NCBI GenBank assembly: GCA_902363675.1
Contig: CABJAV010000001.1
Span: 413,474-477,473 of the forward strand
DNA from: Lachnospiraceae bacterium
GTDB taxonomy: Bacteria > Bacillota > Clostridia > Lachnospirales > Lachnospiraceae
Length of the DNA stretch: 64,000 nucleotides
Reading direction: 5' to 3'
Position numbers and translations under genes: made by a program. Shown here piece by piece: positions 41,897 to 51,037 of the stretch. The notes below the pieces were generated by a model. The model did not search any database. It was not told the origin of the DNA and saw only the letters and a program-made list of their open reading frames with translations. How positions within the stretch are numbered: the stretch's first letter is position 1; each line of letters starts with the position of its first letter.

Positions 41897-43429
41897 ATGA
41901 AATTAGGAAGCCTGTTTGATGGAATCGGCGGTTTCCCTCTTGCCGCCACCATGAACGGTATCAGACCGGTATGGGCAAGCGAGATAGAACCCTTTCCGAT
42001 GGCGGTAACGGCATACCGGTTCCCGGAGATGAAGCACATGGGAGATATCACAAAACTGCATGGAGAAAGCCTGCCCGTGGTGGATATTATTGCAGGAGGT
42101 TCCCCGTGTCAGGATTTGTCCGTGGCCGGGAAGAGGGAAGGACTGTCCGGGGATCGTTCCGGCTTATTCATGGAGCAGGTCAGAATCGTAAAGGAAATGA
42201 GAAAACAGGATGGAAGGAGGATGAGGAACCATAGAAGACGGACAGATGAGTTTATTCGACCTCGGTATATGCTCTGGGAAAATGTGCCGGGAGCCTTCTC
42301 AAGCGGAGAATCCTACGGAGCAGATTTCCACAAGGTCCTTGAAGAAGTCTGCTCCATCAAGGAGGCAGGCATATCTCTACCTGGACCGCCGGGAGGGGCA
42401 TGGACTCCTGCCGGGATTATTATGGGAGAAGGATTCTCTGTCGCTTGGAGGATATTGGACGCTCAATTTTGGGGTGTCCCCCAAAGAAGAAATCGCATCT
42501 TCCTTGTCGCAGATTTTGGAGGATACAGTGCCGGAGAAATATTATTTGAGTCCGACAGCGTGTGGAGGAATTATCAGAAGAAGCGAAAAGAGGGGAAAGG
42601 AATTACCTGCTATCTTAAAGCAGGCTCTGCTGATGCAGGCAGGCCAAAACATACAGAACCCCAGAAAGACTATGTAATCTGTCTTTTGGATCAGGGCGGA
42701 GAGCGGATGGATGTGTGTGAAAATATCAGCGGAACGCTGCTTGCACACGGACGTTCCAATCCGCCTATTATTATGGCTACCAGTCAGGGAAATGCAGAGA
42801 TAGGAGTCGGCTATTGCCCCACCATTACAGCAGCGGCAGGAATGGCAGGAAATAACCAGCCGATCCTGTTTGACAATCATGGACCGGATACGCGCTATAC
42901 CGGTCCTGTGGAGGTGGCCCAGACCATCACTTCGGCACTTGGCACAGGGGGAAATAATACACCGCTTGCCGTAAATAAAGAGCCTTTCTGTATTGCCGGA
43001 AACATTGTAAACAGGAAAGAAAAAAATGGCGGAAACGGCTGCGGTTACCAGCAGGGCATCAGTTATACCCTGACCACAGAGGACAGGCATTGTATCTACA
43101 TTCCCCACGAACAAGAAGAACCTTACCAGAAGGTAATCGGAAGCCTGTGTGCCGGGGATGAAAAGATGATCGGCAATCAGTATGTGGAGCAGGGCAAGTG
43201 CATTGTGGATGCGACCAGACTTGTGCGCAGGCTGATTCCGTTGGAATGTGAACGCCTGATGGGGTTCCCGGATTACTGGACGGACATACCAAGGGCAAGT
43301 GACAGTGCAAGATACAGAGCGCTGGGGAACAGTGTGGCGGTGCCATGCGTAGATTTTATTCTATGCGGCATCGCCATGTACTTATCAAAAATGGGAGAGG
43401 AGGAAGAGGATGTATATCTATCCCGATAA
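41897..43429 (+). CDS. DNA cytosine C5-methyltransferase
   Basis: A 510-residue C5 methylase. Motif I is GSLFDGIGGFPLAATM, motif IV GGSPCQDLSVAGKR (catalytic Cys), motif VI WENVPGAFSS, motif VIII QRRNRIFLVADF, and the C-terminal motifs are RLIPLECERLMGFPDYW and ALGNSVAVP. The target-recognition region between residues 210 and 440 is long. No endonuclease is adjacent. It lies inside the T4SS operon between trbL and prgI and overlaps prgI by 20 bases, so it is expressed with the transfer apparatus. Confidence 0.95.
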   Translation: MKLGSLFDGIGGFPLAATMNGIRPVWASEIEPFPMAVTAYRFPEMKHMGDITKLHGESLPVVDIIAGGSPCQDLSVAGKREGLSGDRSGLFMEQVRIVKEMRKQDGRRMRNHRRRTDEFIRPRYMLWENVPGAFSSGESYGADFHKVLEEVCSIKEAGISLPGPPGGAWTPAGIIMGEGFSVAWRILDAQFWGVPQRRNRIFLVADFGGYSAGEILFESDSVWRNYQKKRKEGKGITCYLKAGSADAGRPKHTEPQKDYVICLLDQGGERMDVCENISGTLLAHGRSNPPIIMATSQGNAEIGVGYCPTITAAAGMAGNNQPILFDNHGPDTRYTGPVEVAQTITSALGTGGNNTPLAVNKEPFCIAGNIVNRKEKNGGNGCGYQQGISYTLTTEDRHCIYIPHEQEEPYQKVIGSLCAGDEKMIGNQYVEQGKCIVDATRLVRRLIPLECERLMGFPDYWTDIPRASDSARYRALGNSVAVPCVDFILCGIAMYLSKMGEEEEDVYLSR

Positions 43430-43679
43430 CTTGAAGGCAAAGGCAACCATGTGGCTGTGGGGATTAAAGGACTTAGCCATTGTCGGAATCATTATTTTAT
43501 TCTCTGTGTTTGCGTTCGCCTATGCAGGGGTGTGGTTCCCGTTAGTCATCGCAGGAGCCTATGCCTTTCTGACCATACAGGTGGAGGATACGACCATTAT
43601 GGATTTTATCCGGTATGCCTGTGCTTATTTTTTCATGGATCAGCAGCAATATGAATGGAGGTACACACCGGATGAGTAA
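43410..43679 (+). CDS. prgI: PrgI-family conjugation protein (VirB3-like)
   Basis: An 89-residue protein with two adjacent membrane helices (LAIVGIIILFSVFAFAYAGV, FPLVIAGAYAFLTIQVEDTT) and a short cytoplasmic end (FMDQQQYEWRY). This is the PrgI/VirB3 layout, always next to VirB4. It overlaps the methylase before it and the VirB4 N-terminal gene behind it. Confidence 0.85.
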   Translation: MYIYPDNLKAKATMWLWGLKDLAIVGIIILFSVFAFAYAGVWFPLVIAGAYAFLTIQVEDTTIMDFIRYACAYFFMDQQQYEWRYTPDE

Positions 43680-44244
43680 AAAGAACATGGAATCCACCAG
43701 AGAACTGATGGGAACCAGAGAAGTGACGGATTACAGTATCCGAACATACAGGAATGAGGAGCTGGTTTACTTTTTAATCCAGCCCAGCAACATTTCCGTG
43801 CTGTCGGAGGAGAGTCTGTCAGCCAGAATTTATGGACTGATGACGGTGCTTAAGGGCATCACGGAAATCGAAATGATGTGCTTAAATTCCAGAGAGAATT
43901 TTGAGGACAACAAAAGATATCTGAAGAAGCGGATGGAGGAAGAAACCAATCCTGTGGTAAGAAAACTGCTGGAAAAGGATGCAAATTACTTAGACCGCAT
44001 GCAGGTACAGATGGCAACAGCAAGGGAGTTTCTGCTGATCATCAGGCTTCGTGAAAAGAAGGAAAATGAAATTTTTTCCTACTTAAACCGCATTGAAAAG
44101 ATGCTGGCAGAGCAGGGATTTACATCCAAGAGGGCAGAGGAAGAGGATATCAAAAGAATCCTTGCAGTGTATTTTGAGCAGAATGTGACAACCGAAAAAT
44201 TCGAGGAATTTGACGGAGAAAGGTGGATTATTTTAAATGAATAA
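43672..44244 (+). CDS. VirB4 N-terminal domain-like conjugation protein
   Basis: A 190-residue soluble protein. The sequence YFLIQPSNISVLSEESLSAR with TVLKGITEIEMMCLNSRENF resembles the N-terminal domain of VirB4/TraE ATPases, here encoded as its own gene. The ATG at 43672 (GGAGG ten bases upstream) is used; it overlaps prgI by eight bases and its own end overlaps the VirB4 ATPase gene by eight bases, so the three are coupled. Confidence 0.72.
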   Translation: MSKKNMESTRELMGTREVTDYSIRTYRNEELVYFLIQPSNISVLSEESLSARIYGLMTVLKGITEIEMMCLNSRENFEDNKRYLKKRMEEETNPVVRKLLEKDANYLDRMQVQMATAREFLLIIRLREKKENEIFSYLNRIEKMLAEQGFTSKRAEEEDIKRILAVYFEQNVTTEKFEEFDGERWIILNE

Positions 44245-46072
44245 AAACAGAAAGAAAAACAGGGAAACAGAATCCACAGCAGAGGCAAAGCTGAAAGGGT
44301 TTCTGGATATGATTGCCCCGTCAGTCATCCAGTTTTATACGGATCACTATATCTGTGGAAATACCTACCGGAGTGTCTGGGCACTCCGTGAATACCCGAC
44401 AGCCACGGATGAACAGGCGATTTTAAGACACCTTGGGGAAAAGGATGGTGTTACCTTAAGAATCTACACCAGACAGGTGACACCGGCAGAGGAGAAAAAG
44501 ATCATCAGCAATGCGGCCAACAAGAACCGCATGAAACAGGGGAACACAGAGAACTTACAGGAAACGGTTACCGCAGCAAGCAACTTACAGGATGTGACGG
44601 CCATCATTTCCACCATGCACAGGAATCGGGAGCCGCTTTTACACACCGCTGTGTTTCTTGAACTGTCTGCACCGGATATGGAAAAGCTGAAACTGCTGCA
44701 GACGGAGGTGTTGACAGAATTAATCCGCTCCAAGTTAAATGTGGACAAGCTCCTGCTGCGCCAGAAGCAGGGCTTTCTGTGTGTCCACCCGGCAGGAAGA
44801 AATGTGTTCCGTGAGCAGTTTGAACGGGCACTCCCTGCCTCCAGTGTAGCAAATCTGTTCCCTTTTAACTATTCCGGCAAGACAGATAAGAATGGCTTTT
44901 ATATCGGCAGGGATAAGTTTGGAAGCAATGTCATTGTGGACTTTAACCAGAGAGCCGATGACAAGACCAATGCCAATATCCTGATCCTTGGAAACTCCGG
45001 ACAGGGAAAGTCCTATCTGTTAAAGCTGATACTGACCATTTTAAGGGAATCCGGTATGAAGGTCATCTGCCTTGATCCGGAGCATGAATACATCGACCTT
45101 ACCAATAATCTGGGCGGATGCTTTGTGGATCTGATGAGCGGAGAATATATCATCAACGTGCTGGAGCCAAAGACTTGGGATGAGAACGGAAGCCCGGAGG
45201 ACACGGATGCACCATATACGTTCCGCTGTTCCTCCAGATTAAGCCAGCACATCTCTTTCTTAAAGGACTTTTTTGGTACCTACAAGAATTTCACGGACAG
45301 CCAGATTGATACCATTGAAATCATGTTAGGAAAGCTGTATGAGAAGTGGAATATCCGGGATGATACGGACTTTAGTAAGCTGACACCGGAAGATTACCCC
45401 ATCCTTTCAGATCTTTATGATCTGATGGAAGAGGAATACAGGCACTACGATGCCAAAAAGAAAGAACTGTATACCGCAGAATTATTGCAGGAAATCTGTT
45501 TAGGACTTCACTCCATGTGTAAAGGAGCGGAGTCCAAATTTTTTAACGGACATACCAACATCACGGACAGCAGCTTCCTGACATTCGGTGTCAAAGGACT
45601 GCTGCAGGCAAGCAGAAATGTGAAGGATGCCATGTTGTTTAACATTCTTTCCTACATGTCCAATGAACTGCTTACCAATGGACATACTGCCGCCAGCATC
45701 GATGAGTTTTATCTGTTCTTGACCAACCTGACAGCGGTGGAATATATCCGCAACTTCATGAAACGTGTCCGTAAAAAGGAAAGTGCAGTCATTCTCGCCA
45801 GCCAGAATCTGGAGGACTTTAATATTGACGGTATCAGAGAATATACAAAACCGCTGTTTTCCATTCCGACACATGCCTTTTTATTCAATGCCGGAAATAT
45901 CGATGCCAGATTTTACATCGATACTTTGCAGCTTGAGAAGAGTGAGTACAACCTGATCCGTTATCCCCAGAGAGGTGTGTGTCTCTATAAGTGCGGCAAC
46001 GAAAGGTATAACCTGATGGTTCATGCACCGGAATATAAGGAGAAGCTGTTTGGTAATGCAGGAGGCCGCTAA
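44237..46072 (+). CDS. virB4: VirB4/TraE conjugation ATPase
   Basis: A 611-residue T4SS ATPase. Walker A is ILGNSGQGKSYLLKL (residues about 252-266), Walker B lies in AASIDEFYLFLTN, and the conserved SAVILASQNLEDF arm follows. The catalytic C-terminal 370 residues are complete, while the N-terminal part is shorter than in single-chain VirB4, consistent with the separate gene before it. It energises DNA and protein transfer at the membrane. Confidence 0.93.
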   Translation: MNKNRKKNRETESTAEAKLKGFLDMIAPSVIQFYTDHYICGNTYRSVWALREYPTATDEQAILRHLGEKDGVTLRIYTRQVTPAEEKKIISNAANKNRMKQGNTENLQETVTAASNLQDVTAIISTMHRNREPLLHTAVFLELSAPDMEKLKLLQTEVLTELIRSKLNVDKLLLRQKQGFLCVHPAGRNVFREQFERALPASSVANLFPFNYSGKTDKNGFYIGRDKFGSNVIVDFNQRADDKTNANILILGNSGQGKSYLLKLILTILRESGMKVICLDPEHEYIDLTNNLGGCFVDLMSGEYIINVLEPKTWDENGSPEDTDAPYTFRCSSRLSQHISFLKDFFGTYKNFTDSQIDTIEIMLGKLYEKWNIRDDTDFSKLTPEDYPILSDLYDLMEEEYRHYDAKKKELYTAELLQEICLGLHSMCKGAESKFFNGHTNITDSSFLTFGVKGLLQASRNVKDAMLFNILSYMSNELLTNGHTAASIDEFYLFLTNLTAVEYIRNFMKRVRKKESAVILASQNLEDFNIDGIREYTKPLFSIPTHAFLFNAGNIDARFYIDTLQLEKSEYNLIRYPQRGVCLYKCGNERYNLMVHAPEYKEKLFGNAGGR

Positions 46073-46078
46073 GCGGGA

Positions 46079-47104
46079 ATGCCGATGGATTTACGGGAGC
46101 AGAAATTCGGGATTGAAATAGAACTGACCGGTCTTACCAGAAAAAGGGCGGCAGAGGTAATTGGAAAGTATCTGGGGCAGGAACCCCATTACGATGGCGG
46201 CTATTATGAGGAATACAGTGTCAGGGACGGACAGGGAAGAAAGTGGAAAGTCATGTATGACTCCAGTATTGTTGCAGTGAAAAAGGGAGGCGGTTCTGCC
46301 GGGGATGAGTACAAGGTGGAATTTGTATCCCCCATCTGTGAGTATGCAGATATCCCAACGATTCAGGAACTGGTACGGCAGTTAAGACACGCAGGAGCCA
46401 TAGCCGGGGAAAATGCCGGTATCCATGTTCATGTGAATGCAGCACCCTATACGGCAAGAACACTCCGCAACATTACAAACATCATGTACTGCAAGGAGGA
46501 TCTGATTTATAAAGCATTGCAGGTAGATGTGGAGAGGGAACACAGATACTGCAAAAAAGTGGAGGAAAGTTTTTTGCAGGAACTGAACCAGAAAAAACCA
46601 AAGTCCATAGATGAAGTCAGCAACATCTGGTACCAGGGAAGGGATGGCAGAAACAGGCATTACCATGAGAGCAGATACCACTGTCTGAACCTGCACAGTG
46701 TGTTCCAGAAGGGAACCATTGAGTTTAGGCTCTTTAATTCCACTACCCACGCAGGAAAAATCAAGACCTATATACAGCTCTGCCTTGCCATCTCTGCACA
46801 GGCGTTAAACCAGAGCAGTGCCAGCCGTATCAAGACAACCAGCACCAACGAGAAATATACCTTCCGCACATGGCTTCTCCGTCTGGGAATGATCGGGGAT
46901 GAGTTTAAGACCGCCCGTAAGTTTCTTTTGGAGAACCTTGAAGGCGGGATTGCATGGAAGGACCCGGAACAGGCAGAGAGACAAAAGGAGAGACTTAGAG
47001 CAAAAAAGGAAAAAGAAGAAGCAAATCAGACAGCGGAGGCAGAGAACCTTCAGTTAGAAGAAGGTGCGGAAGAAGAGTCACAGGGAATGCATATGACCAT
47101 GTAA
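46079..47104 (+). CDS. Amidoligase-family protein
   Basis: A 341-residue amidoligase (ATP-dependent amide-bond former with the glutamine-synthetase-like fold). It opens with QKFGIEIELTGLTRKRAAEV, has YKVEFVSPICEYADI, AGIHVHVNAAPYTARTLRN, YHCLNLHSVF and GTIEFRLFNSTTHAGKI, all matching the family's metal/ATP-binding strands. A Glu/Lys-rich tail ends GMHMTM. The next gene encodes a gamma-glutamylcyclotransferase, an established partner of these ligases in mobile elements. Substrate unknown; cell-wall peptide or protein modification is possible. Confidence 0.88.
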   Translation: MPMDLREQKFGIEIELTGLTRKRAAEVIGKYLGQEPHYDGGYYEEYSVRDGQGRKWKVMYDSSIVAVKKGGGSAGDEYKVEFVSPICEYADIPTIQELVRQLRHAGAIAGENAGIHVHVNAAPYTARTLRNITNIMYCKEDLIYKALQVDVEREHRYCKKVEESFLQELNQKKPKSIDEVSNIWYQGRDGRNRHYHESRYHCLNLHSVFQKGTIEFRLFNSTTHAGKIKTYIQLCLAISAQALNQSSASRIKTTSTNEKYTFRTWLLRLGMIGDEFKTARKFLLENLEGGIAWKDPEQAERQKERLRAKKEKEEANQTAEAENLQLEEGAEEESQGMHMTM

Positions 47105-47136
47105 ACAATTAGAGATTTTAAGAAAGGCAGAGAGAA

Positions 47137-47643
47137 ATGGAAAAGAGAAAGAAATATATCGCTTACGGCTCCAATCTGAATCTGGAGCAGATGGCAAGAA
47201 GATGTCCCACGGCAAAGGTAATCGGAGCGGGAGAAATCAGGGATCATGAGTTACTGTTCCGGGGATATCGGGAGTCGGCAGTGGCAACGGTGGAACCAAA
47301 GAAGGGAGCCAGCGTTCCTGTTCTTATCTGGGAGATTGGACCGGAGGATGAAAGAAATCTGGATATTTACGAAGGGCATCCGAGGCTTTATGGCAAGGTG
47401 AATCTGGAAGTGCAGATGGAAAATGGCTCAGAATCCATCATGGCTTATACCATGAATGAAGGACATGAAATCGGAATCCCATCGGTACATTATCTGGAAA
47501 CCATCACAACCGGATATCTGGAGGCAGGCTTTGATGTCAACCGTCTGCTGGAGAGTGTATCCCATTGTAAGGAACTGGCAGAAAGAGAACCTGTTTGTGA
47601 GGGAATGGAGGAGAACCCATGGAACCAGCAACTGCTGCAATGA
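47137..47643 (+). CDS. Gamma-glutamylcyclotransferase (AIG2-like)
   Basis: A 168-residue protein with the GGCT signature YIAYGSNLNLEQMARRCPTA and the catalytic Glu region NLDIYEGHPRLYGKV. It would release a gamma-linked glutamyl group as pyroglutamate, reversing or trimming the product of the amidoligase encoded just upstream. Its 3' end overlaps the NlpC/P60 gene by 25 bases. AAAGGCAGAGAG precedes the ATG. Confidence 0.87.
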   Translation: MEKRKKYIAYGSNLNLEQMARRCPTAKVIGAGEIRDHELLFRGYRESAVATVEPKKGASVPVLIWEIGPEDERNLDIYEGHPRLYGKVNLEVQMENGSESIMAYTMNEGHEIGIPSVHYLETITTGYLEAGFDVNRLLESVSHCKELAEREPVCEGMEENPWNQQLLQ

Positions 47644-48704
47644 TTGCCAAAGCTGCCATCGCAGTGGGTACCAATAAGAAGGTCTGGACAGGAATCGCTT
47701 CCGTGATTGCCGCGTTGTGTCTGCCGTTTATCCTGATTATTGTGTGCATCTTGAGCATTGCATCCGGCGGGGCAGATCATAACCGGTCTGCGGTTCGTCT
47801 GGCATTTGAAGGAGGAACCATCCCTTCCGGCATGCCTGCTGATTACCGGGAATACATCGGACAGATGCAGGAAAGCTTCGGGGAACTGGATACGGTTCTT
47901 GGCGAAATCGACAATATGACAGAAGGAGAGCTTACAGACCGCTATCTGGTCAAAGCCGTGTTCTATTCTCTGTATTTCGGCGCCGACAGGGTCCGGCTGG
48001 AAGCTTCTGATTACCAGCGGTTTGCGGAGTGCTTTGTGAATTATGAGGAACGCACCAAAACAATAGAAAACCCGGATGGCAGTGAGAGTGAAGAAACCTA
48101 TGTGGTGGCAGTGGCGGTCACGGATAAGGTGGAGCTGTTTGAAAAGATCAGCACTGACTATGGAACGTCCCTCACGTATGAGCAGCAGTCTAATGCTGTG
48201 AATGTGTGGTATCTGGCAAAATACAATACCACCGCACCACAGGAAGGAGATGCTTTTGAGGACTGGTCGGGCTGGAGTGTGTCCGGGGAAGTCACTTATT
48301 ATGACCTGCCTGCAAGCGAGGTTGGAGGAAAGGTAGTAGAGCTTGCCATGTCAAGGCTGGGACATCCCTATTCACAGACCTATCGCGGAAAGGGCAATTA
48401 TACGGATTGCAGCTATCTGACCATGTGGTGTTACAGACATGCAGGCATCACCATACCCGGAACTGCGGCAGAGCAGGGAAGGTACATGGTGGAACATGAC
48501 CTTACGATTGCAAAGGAGGATTTGCAGCCGGGGGACCTTGTGTTCTGGAGCCATAAGCCAAACGGGAGATTTATGAACATCACCCATGTGGGTGTTTATG
48601 TAGGAAATGGAATGGTAGTGGATGCATCCTATTCCAAAGGAAAAGTAGTACATCGGAATTTATTTGACAGTGATAAACAGGTGTTGTATGGCAGACCACA
48701 GTAG
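47619..48704 (+). CDS. NlpC/P60 cell-wall hydrolase of the T4SS (VirB1-like)
   Basis: A 361-residue membrane-anchored hydrolase: one N-terminal helix (WTGIASVIAALCLPFILIIV), a linker domain of about 180 residues, and a C-terminal NlpC/P60 domain with catalytic Cys in YTDCSYLTMWCYRHAG, His in NITHVGVYVGNGMVVD and the LQPGDLVFW motif. It opens peptidoglycan for the conjugation channel. The usual lysozyme-like domain of CwlT-type proteins is not apparent. Confidence 0.93.
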   Translation: MEPATAAMIAKAAIAVGTNKKVWTGIASVIAALCLPFILIIVCILSIASGGADHNRSAVRLAFEGGTIPSGMPADYREYIGQMQESFGELDTVLGEIDNMTEGELTDRYLVKAVFYSLYFGADRVRLEASDYQRFAECFVNYEERTKTIENPDGSESEETYVVAVAVTDKVELFEKISTDYGTSLTYEQQSNAVNVWYLAKYNTTAPQEGDAFEDWSGWSVSGEVTYYDLPASEVGGKVVELAMSRLGHPYSQTYRGKGNYTDCSYLTMWCYRHAGITIPGTAAEQGRYMVEHDLTIAKEDLQPGDLVFWSHKPNGRFMNITHVGVYVGNGMVVDASYSKGKVVHRNLFDSDKQVLYGRPQ

Positions 48705-48737
48705 TTTTTGTGATGCCAAAGGCATCTGTTTTGCTTT

Positions 48738-48758
48738 GCAGGAGAAAACTTCTCCTGC
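48738..48758 (+). other. Perfect hairpin next to a ribosome binding site
   Basis: GCAGGAGAA (48738-48746) pairs with TTCTCCTGC (48750-48758) around a three-base loop; no T-run follows. The CTCCT arm could alternatively pair with the AAAGGAGGG ribosome site at 48761-48769. Confidence 0.5.
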
Positions 48759-48772
48759 GGAAAGGAGGGAAC

Positions 48773-49114
48773 GTGAGAGCAGTTTTTATGAGAAAGGAGC
48801 CGGAGATAGATACTAAAGAATTTCAGGTGGAAAAGGTCATTACCTTGCCGTCCGAACAGTACGCATACTTCACACAGCATCTCATGAAGGAGCATGATTT
48901 TATCAAAGAGAACGTGGATTTGATGTATGAAAAGGATGGTGTATGGCACTGTATTCTGGTAGCCGGAGAGGGCATGGATGAGGGTGTGCTGGTGGAAAGT
49001 GAGGGTTCGGCTTATGCAAGATATTCCGCTTTTGTGCCGTTCGCACAGGAAATCATCAGACAGTATCAGGACATGCAGGAAACGCAGACGGATGTCATGC
49101 AGATGAAGATGTAG
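48773..49114 (+). CDS. Uncharacterised ICE protein with Met tail (DUF6329-like)
   Basis: A 113-residue soluble protein, GTG start at 48773 four bases after AAAGGAGGG. Contains TLPSEQYAYFTQHLMKEHDF and WHCILVAGEGMDEGVLVESE; the layout suits the DUF6329-type small proteins of gut Firmicute elements. It ends VMQMKM. Role unknown. Confidence 0.65.
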   Translation: MRAVFMRKEPEIDTKEFQVEKVITLPSEQYAYFTQHLMKEHDFIKENVDLMYEKDGVWHCILVAGEGMDEGVLVESEGSAYARYSAFVPFAQEIIRQYQDMQETQTDVMQMKM

Positions 49115-49126
49115 GAGGAAAGAGAA

Positions 49127-49498
49127 ATGGCAGAGAGAGAAATCAAGATCGGGTTTCCCGAAGTAAAAATGGAGGCACTGGAGTTTTTCTTAAAGGAAAA
49201 TGATACCACTGTGGAGAAGGTGTTAAGGGAGCATCTGGATAAGACCTATGAGAAAAGTGTGCCCCAGCAGGTCAGAAAATTTGTGGAAAGCAAGATGATT
49301 CCCCAGACGGAAGAGCCTGCCCAGAATGAAGCCGGAAACGCAAGACAGGGGAGAGGACAGGGAAGACGCAGTACCAGACAGCAGACCGCAAGAGAGACTG
49401 TTTTAGAGCAGGAAAATAACGGAGCAGAACAGGATTCGGAGACAGAAGAGCAGGAACCGGAACAGGAGCAGACTGGCGGTATGTCCATGAGCATGTAG
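49127..49498 (+). CDS. DUF6103-like accessory protein, copy 1
   Basis: A 123-residue protein. The N-terminal 60 residues (IKIGFPEVKMEALEFFLKEN, TYEKSVPQQVRKFVESK) align with a second gene at 50780 (YEKYVPQAVREYIDSR). The rest is a disordered Arg/Gln then Glu/Gln-rich tail ending GGMSMSM. The basic-acidic tail and position before the relaxase suggest a relaxosome accessory role, which is inference. Confidence 0.65.
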   Translation: MAEREIKIGFPEVKMEALEFFLKENDTTVEKVLREHLDKTYEKSVPQQVRKFVESKMIPQTEEPAQNEAGNARQGRGQGRRSTRQQTARETVLEQENNGAEQDSETEEQEPEQEQTGGMSMSM

Positions 49499-49519
49499 AG
49501 AACAGGAGGTAAGAAACTT

Positions 49520-50701
49520 ATGAATTATGAAGGCTTTAAACAGTATGTGGCAGACCATATCAAAGAGTTTTTGCCACAGGATTATAGTGTGCATGAGATT
49601 GGTATTACGAAGCAGAGAAAGAACAATGATGTGGTTTTGGATGCACTTTCCATCAAGGGAGACAGCAATATTGTACCTGTCATTTATCTGGAGCCATACT
49701 ATCAGGCCTATACAGATGGAGTCAGGATGGATGACATTTTACAGAAAATAGCAGACATGTACATGAAAAGTATGGAGCAGGTAAGCGAATTTCCTGTCGA
49801 AAGTTTTCAGTATGGTAAGGTAAAGAACAGCATTTTTGTTGTGGTACAGAATGCCGGGATGAATCAGGAATTACTGGAGAAGGTACCGCATGAACTGAGA
49901 GAAGATCTGGCACTTCTTTACAGAGTCAATATGGAGCTTCCCAATGGCGAAAAGGGAAGTGTATTAGTCCATAATAACCATTTGGAAATGTGGGGAATCG
50001 ATGAAAAAACATTAAAGGAAGTAGCGTGGGACAATATGCATAACTATTTTCCGCCGGAGTTTACTTCCATGAGCAATATATTACGTTCCCTTGGCTATAA
50101 TGAAATACCGGAAGGTGCAGAACTTATTGAGATGTATGTCCTCACTAATAAGGATAAACACTATGGCGCTGCTTATATGTTCGACAAGGAAGTCATGAGC
50201 AGGATAGCAGAAGAGATTGGCGGGGACATGGTTGTTTTACCATCCTCTATCCATGAAAGTATTTTGTTAAGGAAGGGGAAAGATACAGACTTTGATACGC
50301 TGCGTGAAATGGTAAAAGAGGTGAACCGTACACAACTGCTCCCGACTGAAATTTTATCGGACGAAGTATATCAGTACAGCAGGGATACGCAGACCTTATC
50401 CCGTGTGGTGGCATCACAGGAAGAATTTTTGATGCCTGACAAGGTAAGTATGGAAGAGATGCATGCCTATGGATATACATGGGATGGCATGCTTCCGCTT
50501 ACGAAGGAAAGGGCATTAGAACTGCTGGATACAGAGCTGGTATTACATAAATTGTATGATGACGGAGCCGAAGCTACGTTGGAAACAAAAGATGAAATCC
50601 TTTCCCATGATGGTCTGTTTGGCGTGGAAAAAGATTCGTGGATGAATTATCTGGAGTCCCAGAGTCAGAACGAAACCAATGGGATGATACAGGAAATGTG
50701 A
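49520..50701 (+). CDS. DUF5688 family protein
   Basis: A 393-residue soluble protein. It opens with YEGFKQYVADHIKEFLPQDY and contains PVIYLEPYYQAYTDG, YGAAYMFDKEVMSRIAEEIG and VLPSSIHESILL, the pattern of DUF5688 proteins carried by many Clostridial mobile elements. Function unknown. It ends NGMIQEM, an imperfect Met tail. GGAGG precedes the ATG. Confidence 0.8.
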   Translation: MNYEGFKQYVADHIKEFLPQDYSVHEIGITKQRKNNDVVLDALSIKGDSNIVPVIYLEPYYQAYTDGVRMDDILQKIADMYMKSMEQVSEFPVESFQYGKVKNSIFVVVQNAGMNQELLEKVPHELREDLALLYRVNMELPNGEKGSVLVHNNHLEMWGIDEKTLKEVAWDNMHNYFPPEFTSMSNILRSLGYNEIPEGAELIEMYVLTNKDKHYGAAYMFDKEVMSRIAEEIGGDMVVLPSSIHESILLRKGKDTDFDTLREMVKEVNRTQLLPTEILSDEVYQYSRDTQTLSRVVASQEEFLMPDKVSMEEMHAYGYTWDGMLPLTKERALELLDTELVLHKLYDDGAEATLETKDEILSHDGLFGVEKDSWMNYLESQSQNETNGMIQEM

Positions 50702-50779
50702 TACAGCAGGAGGTCTTTCCAAGCTGTGTGTTGCAGAAAAAGATATAAAAATTATTTGGAAATACGGAGGTAGATGAAC

Positions 50780-51037
50780 ATGAAACAGGCAGTGGTAACC
50801 ATCAAGTATGAAGAGGAAAAGCTGAATGCGATCAAGCAGTACATGGGAAAAAAGGATGCAGACTTTGAGTCTGAATTGAACGAAGTGCTTGGAAAAATGT
50901 ATGAAAAATATGTTCCCCAGGCCGTGAGAGAATACATCGACAGCAGGGGAGATGTTCCGGCAGCCATCAAGAAAAGCAATAAAAATACTGCGAGAGGCAC
51001 TGGAGCATCTGCCGGAATGTCTGCGCAGAATGAGTAA
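50780..51037 (+). CDS. DUF6103-like accessory protein, copy 2
   Basis: An 85-residue paralogue of the protein at 49127: VVTIKYEEEKLNAIKQYMGK then MYEKYVPQAVREYIDSRGDV. A short basic tail ends AGMSAQNE. ATG 50780 (nine bases after GGAGG) is preferred to ATG 50774 (three bases). It directly precedes the long structured gene-free region. Confidence 0.65.
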   Translation: MKQAVVTIKYEEEKLNAIKQYMGKKDADFESELNEVLGKMYEKYVPQAVREYIDSRGDVPAAIKKSNKNTARGTGASAGMSAQNE

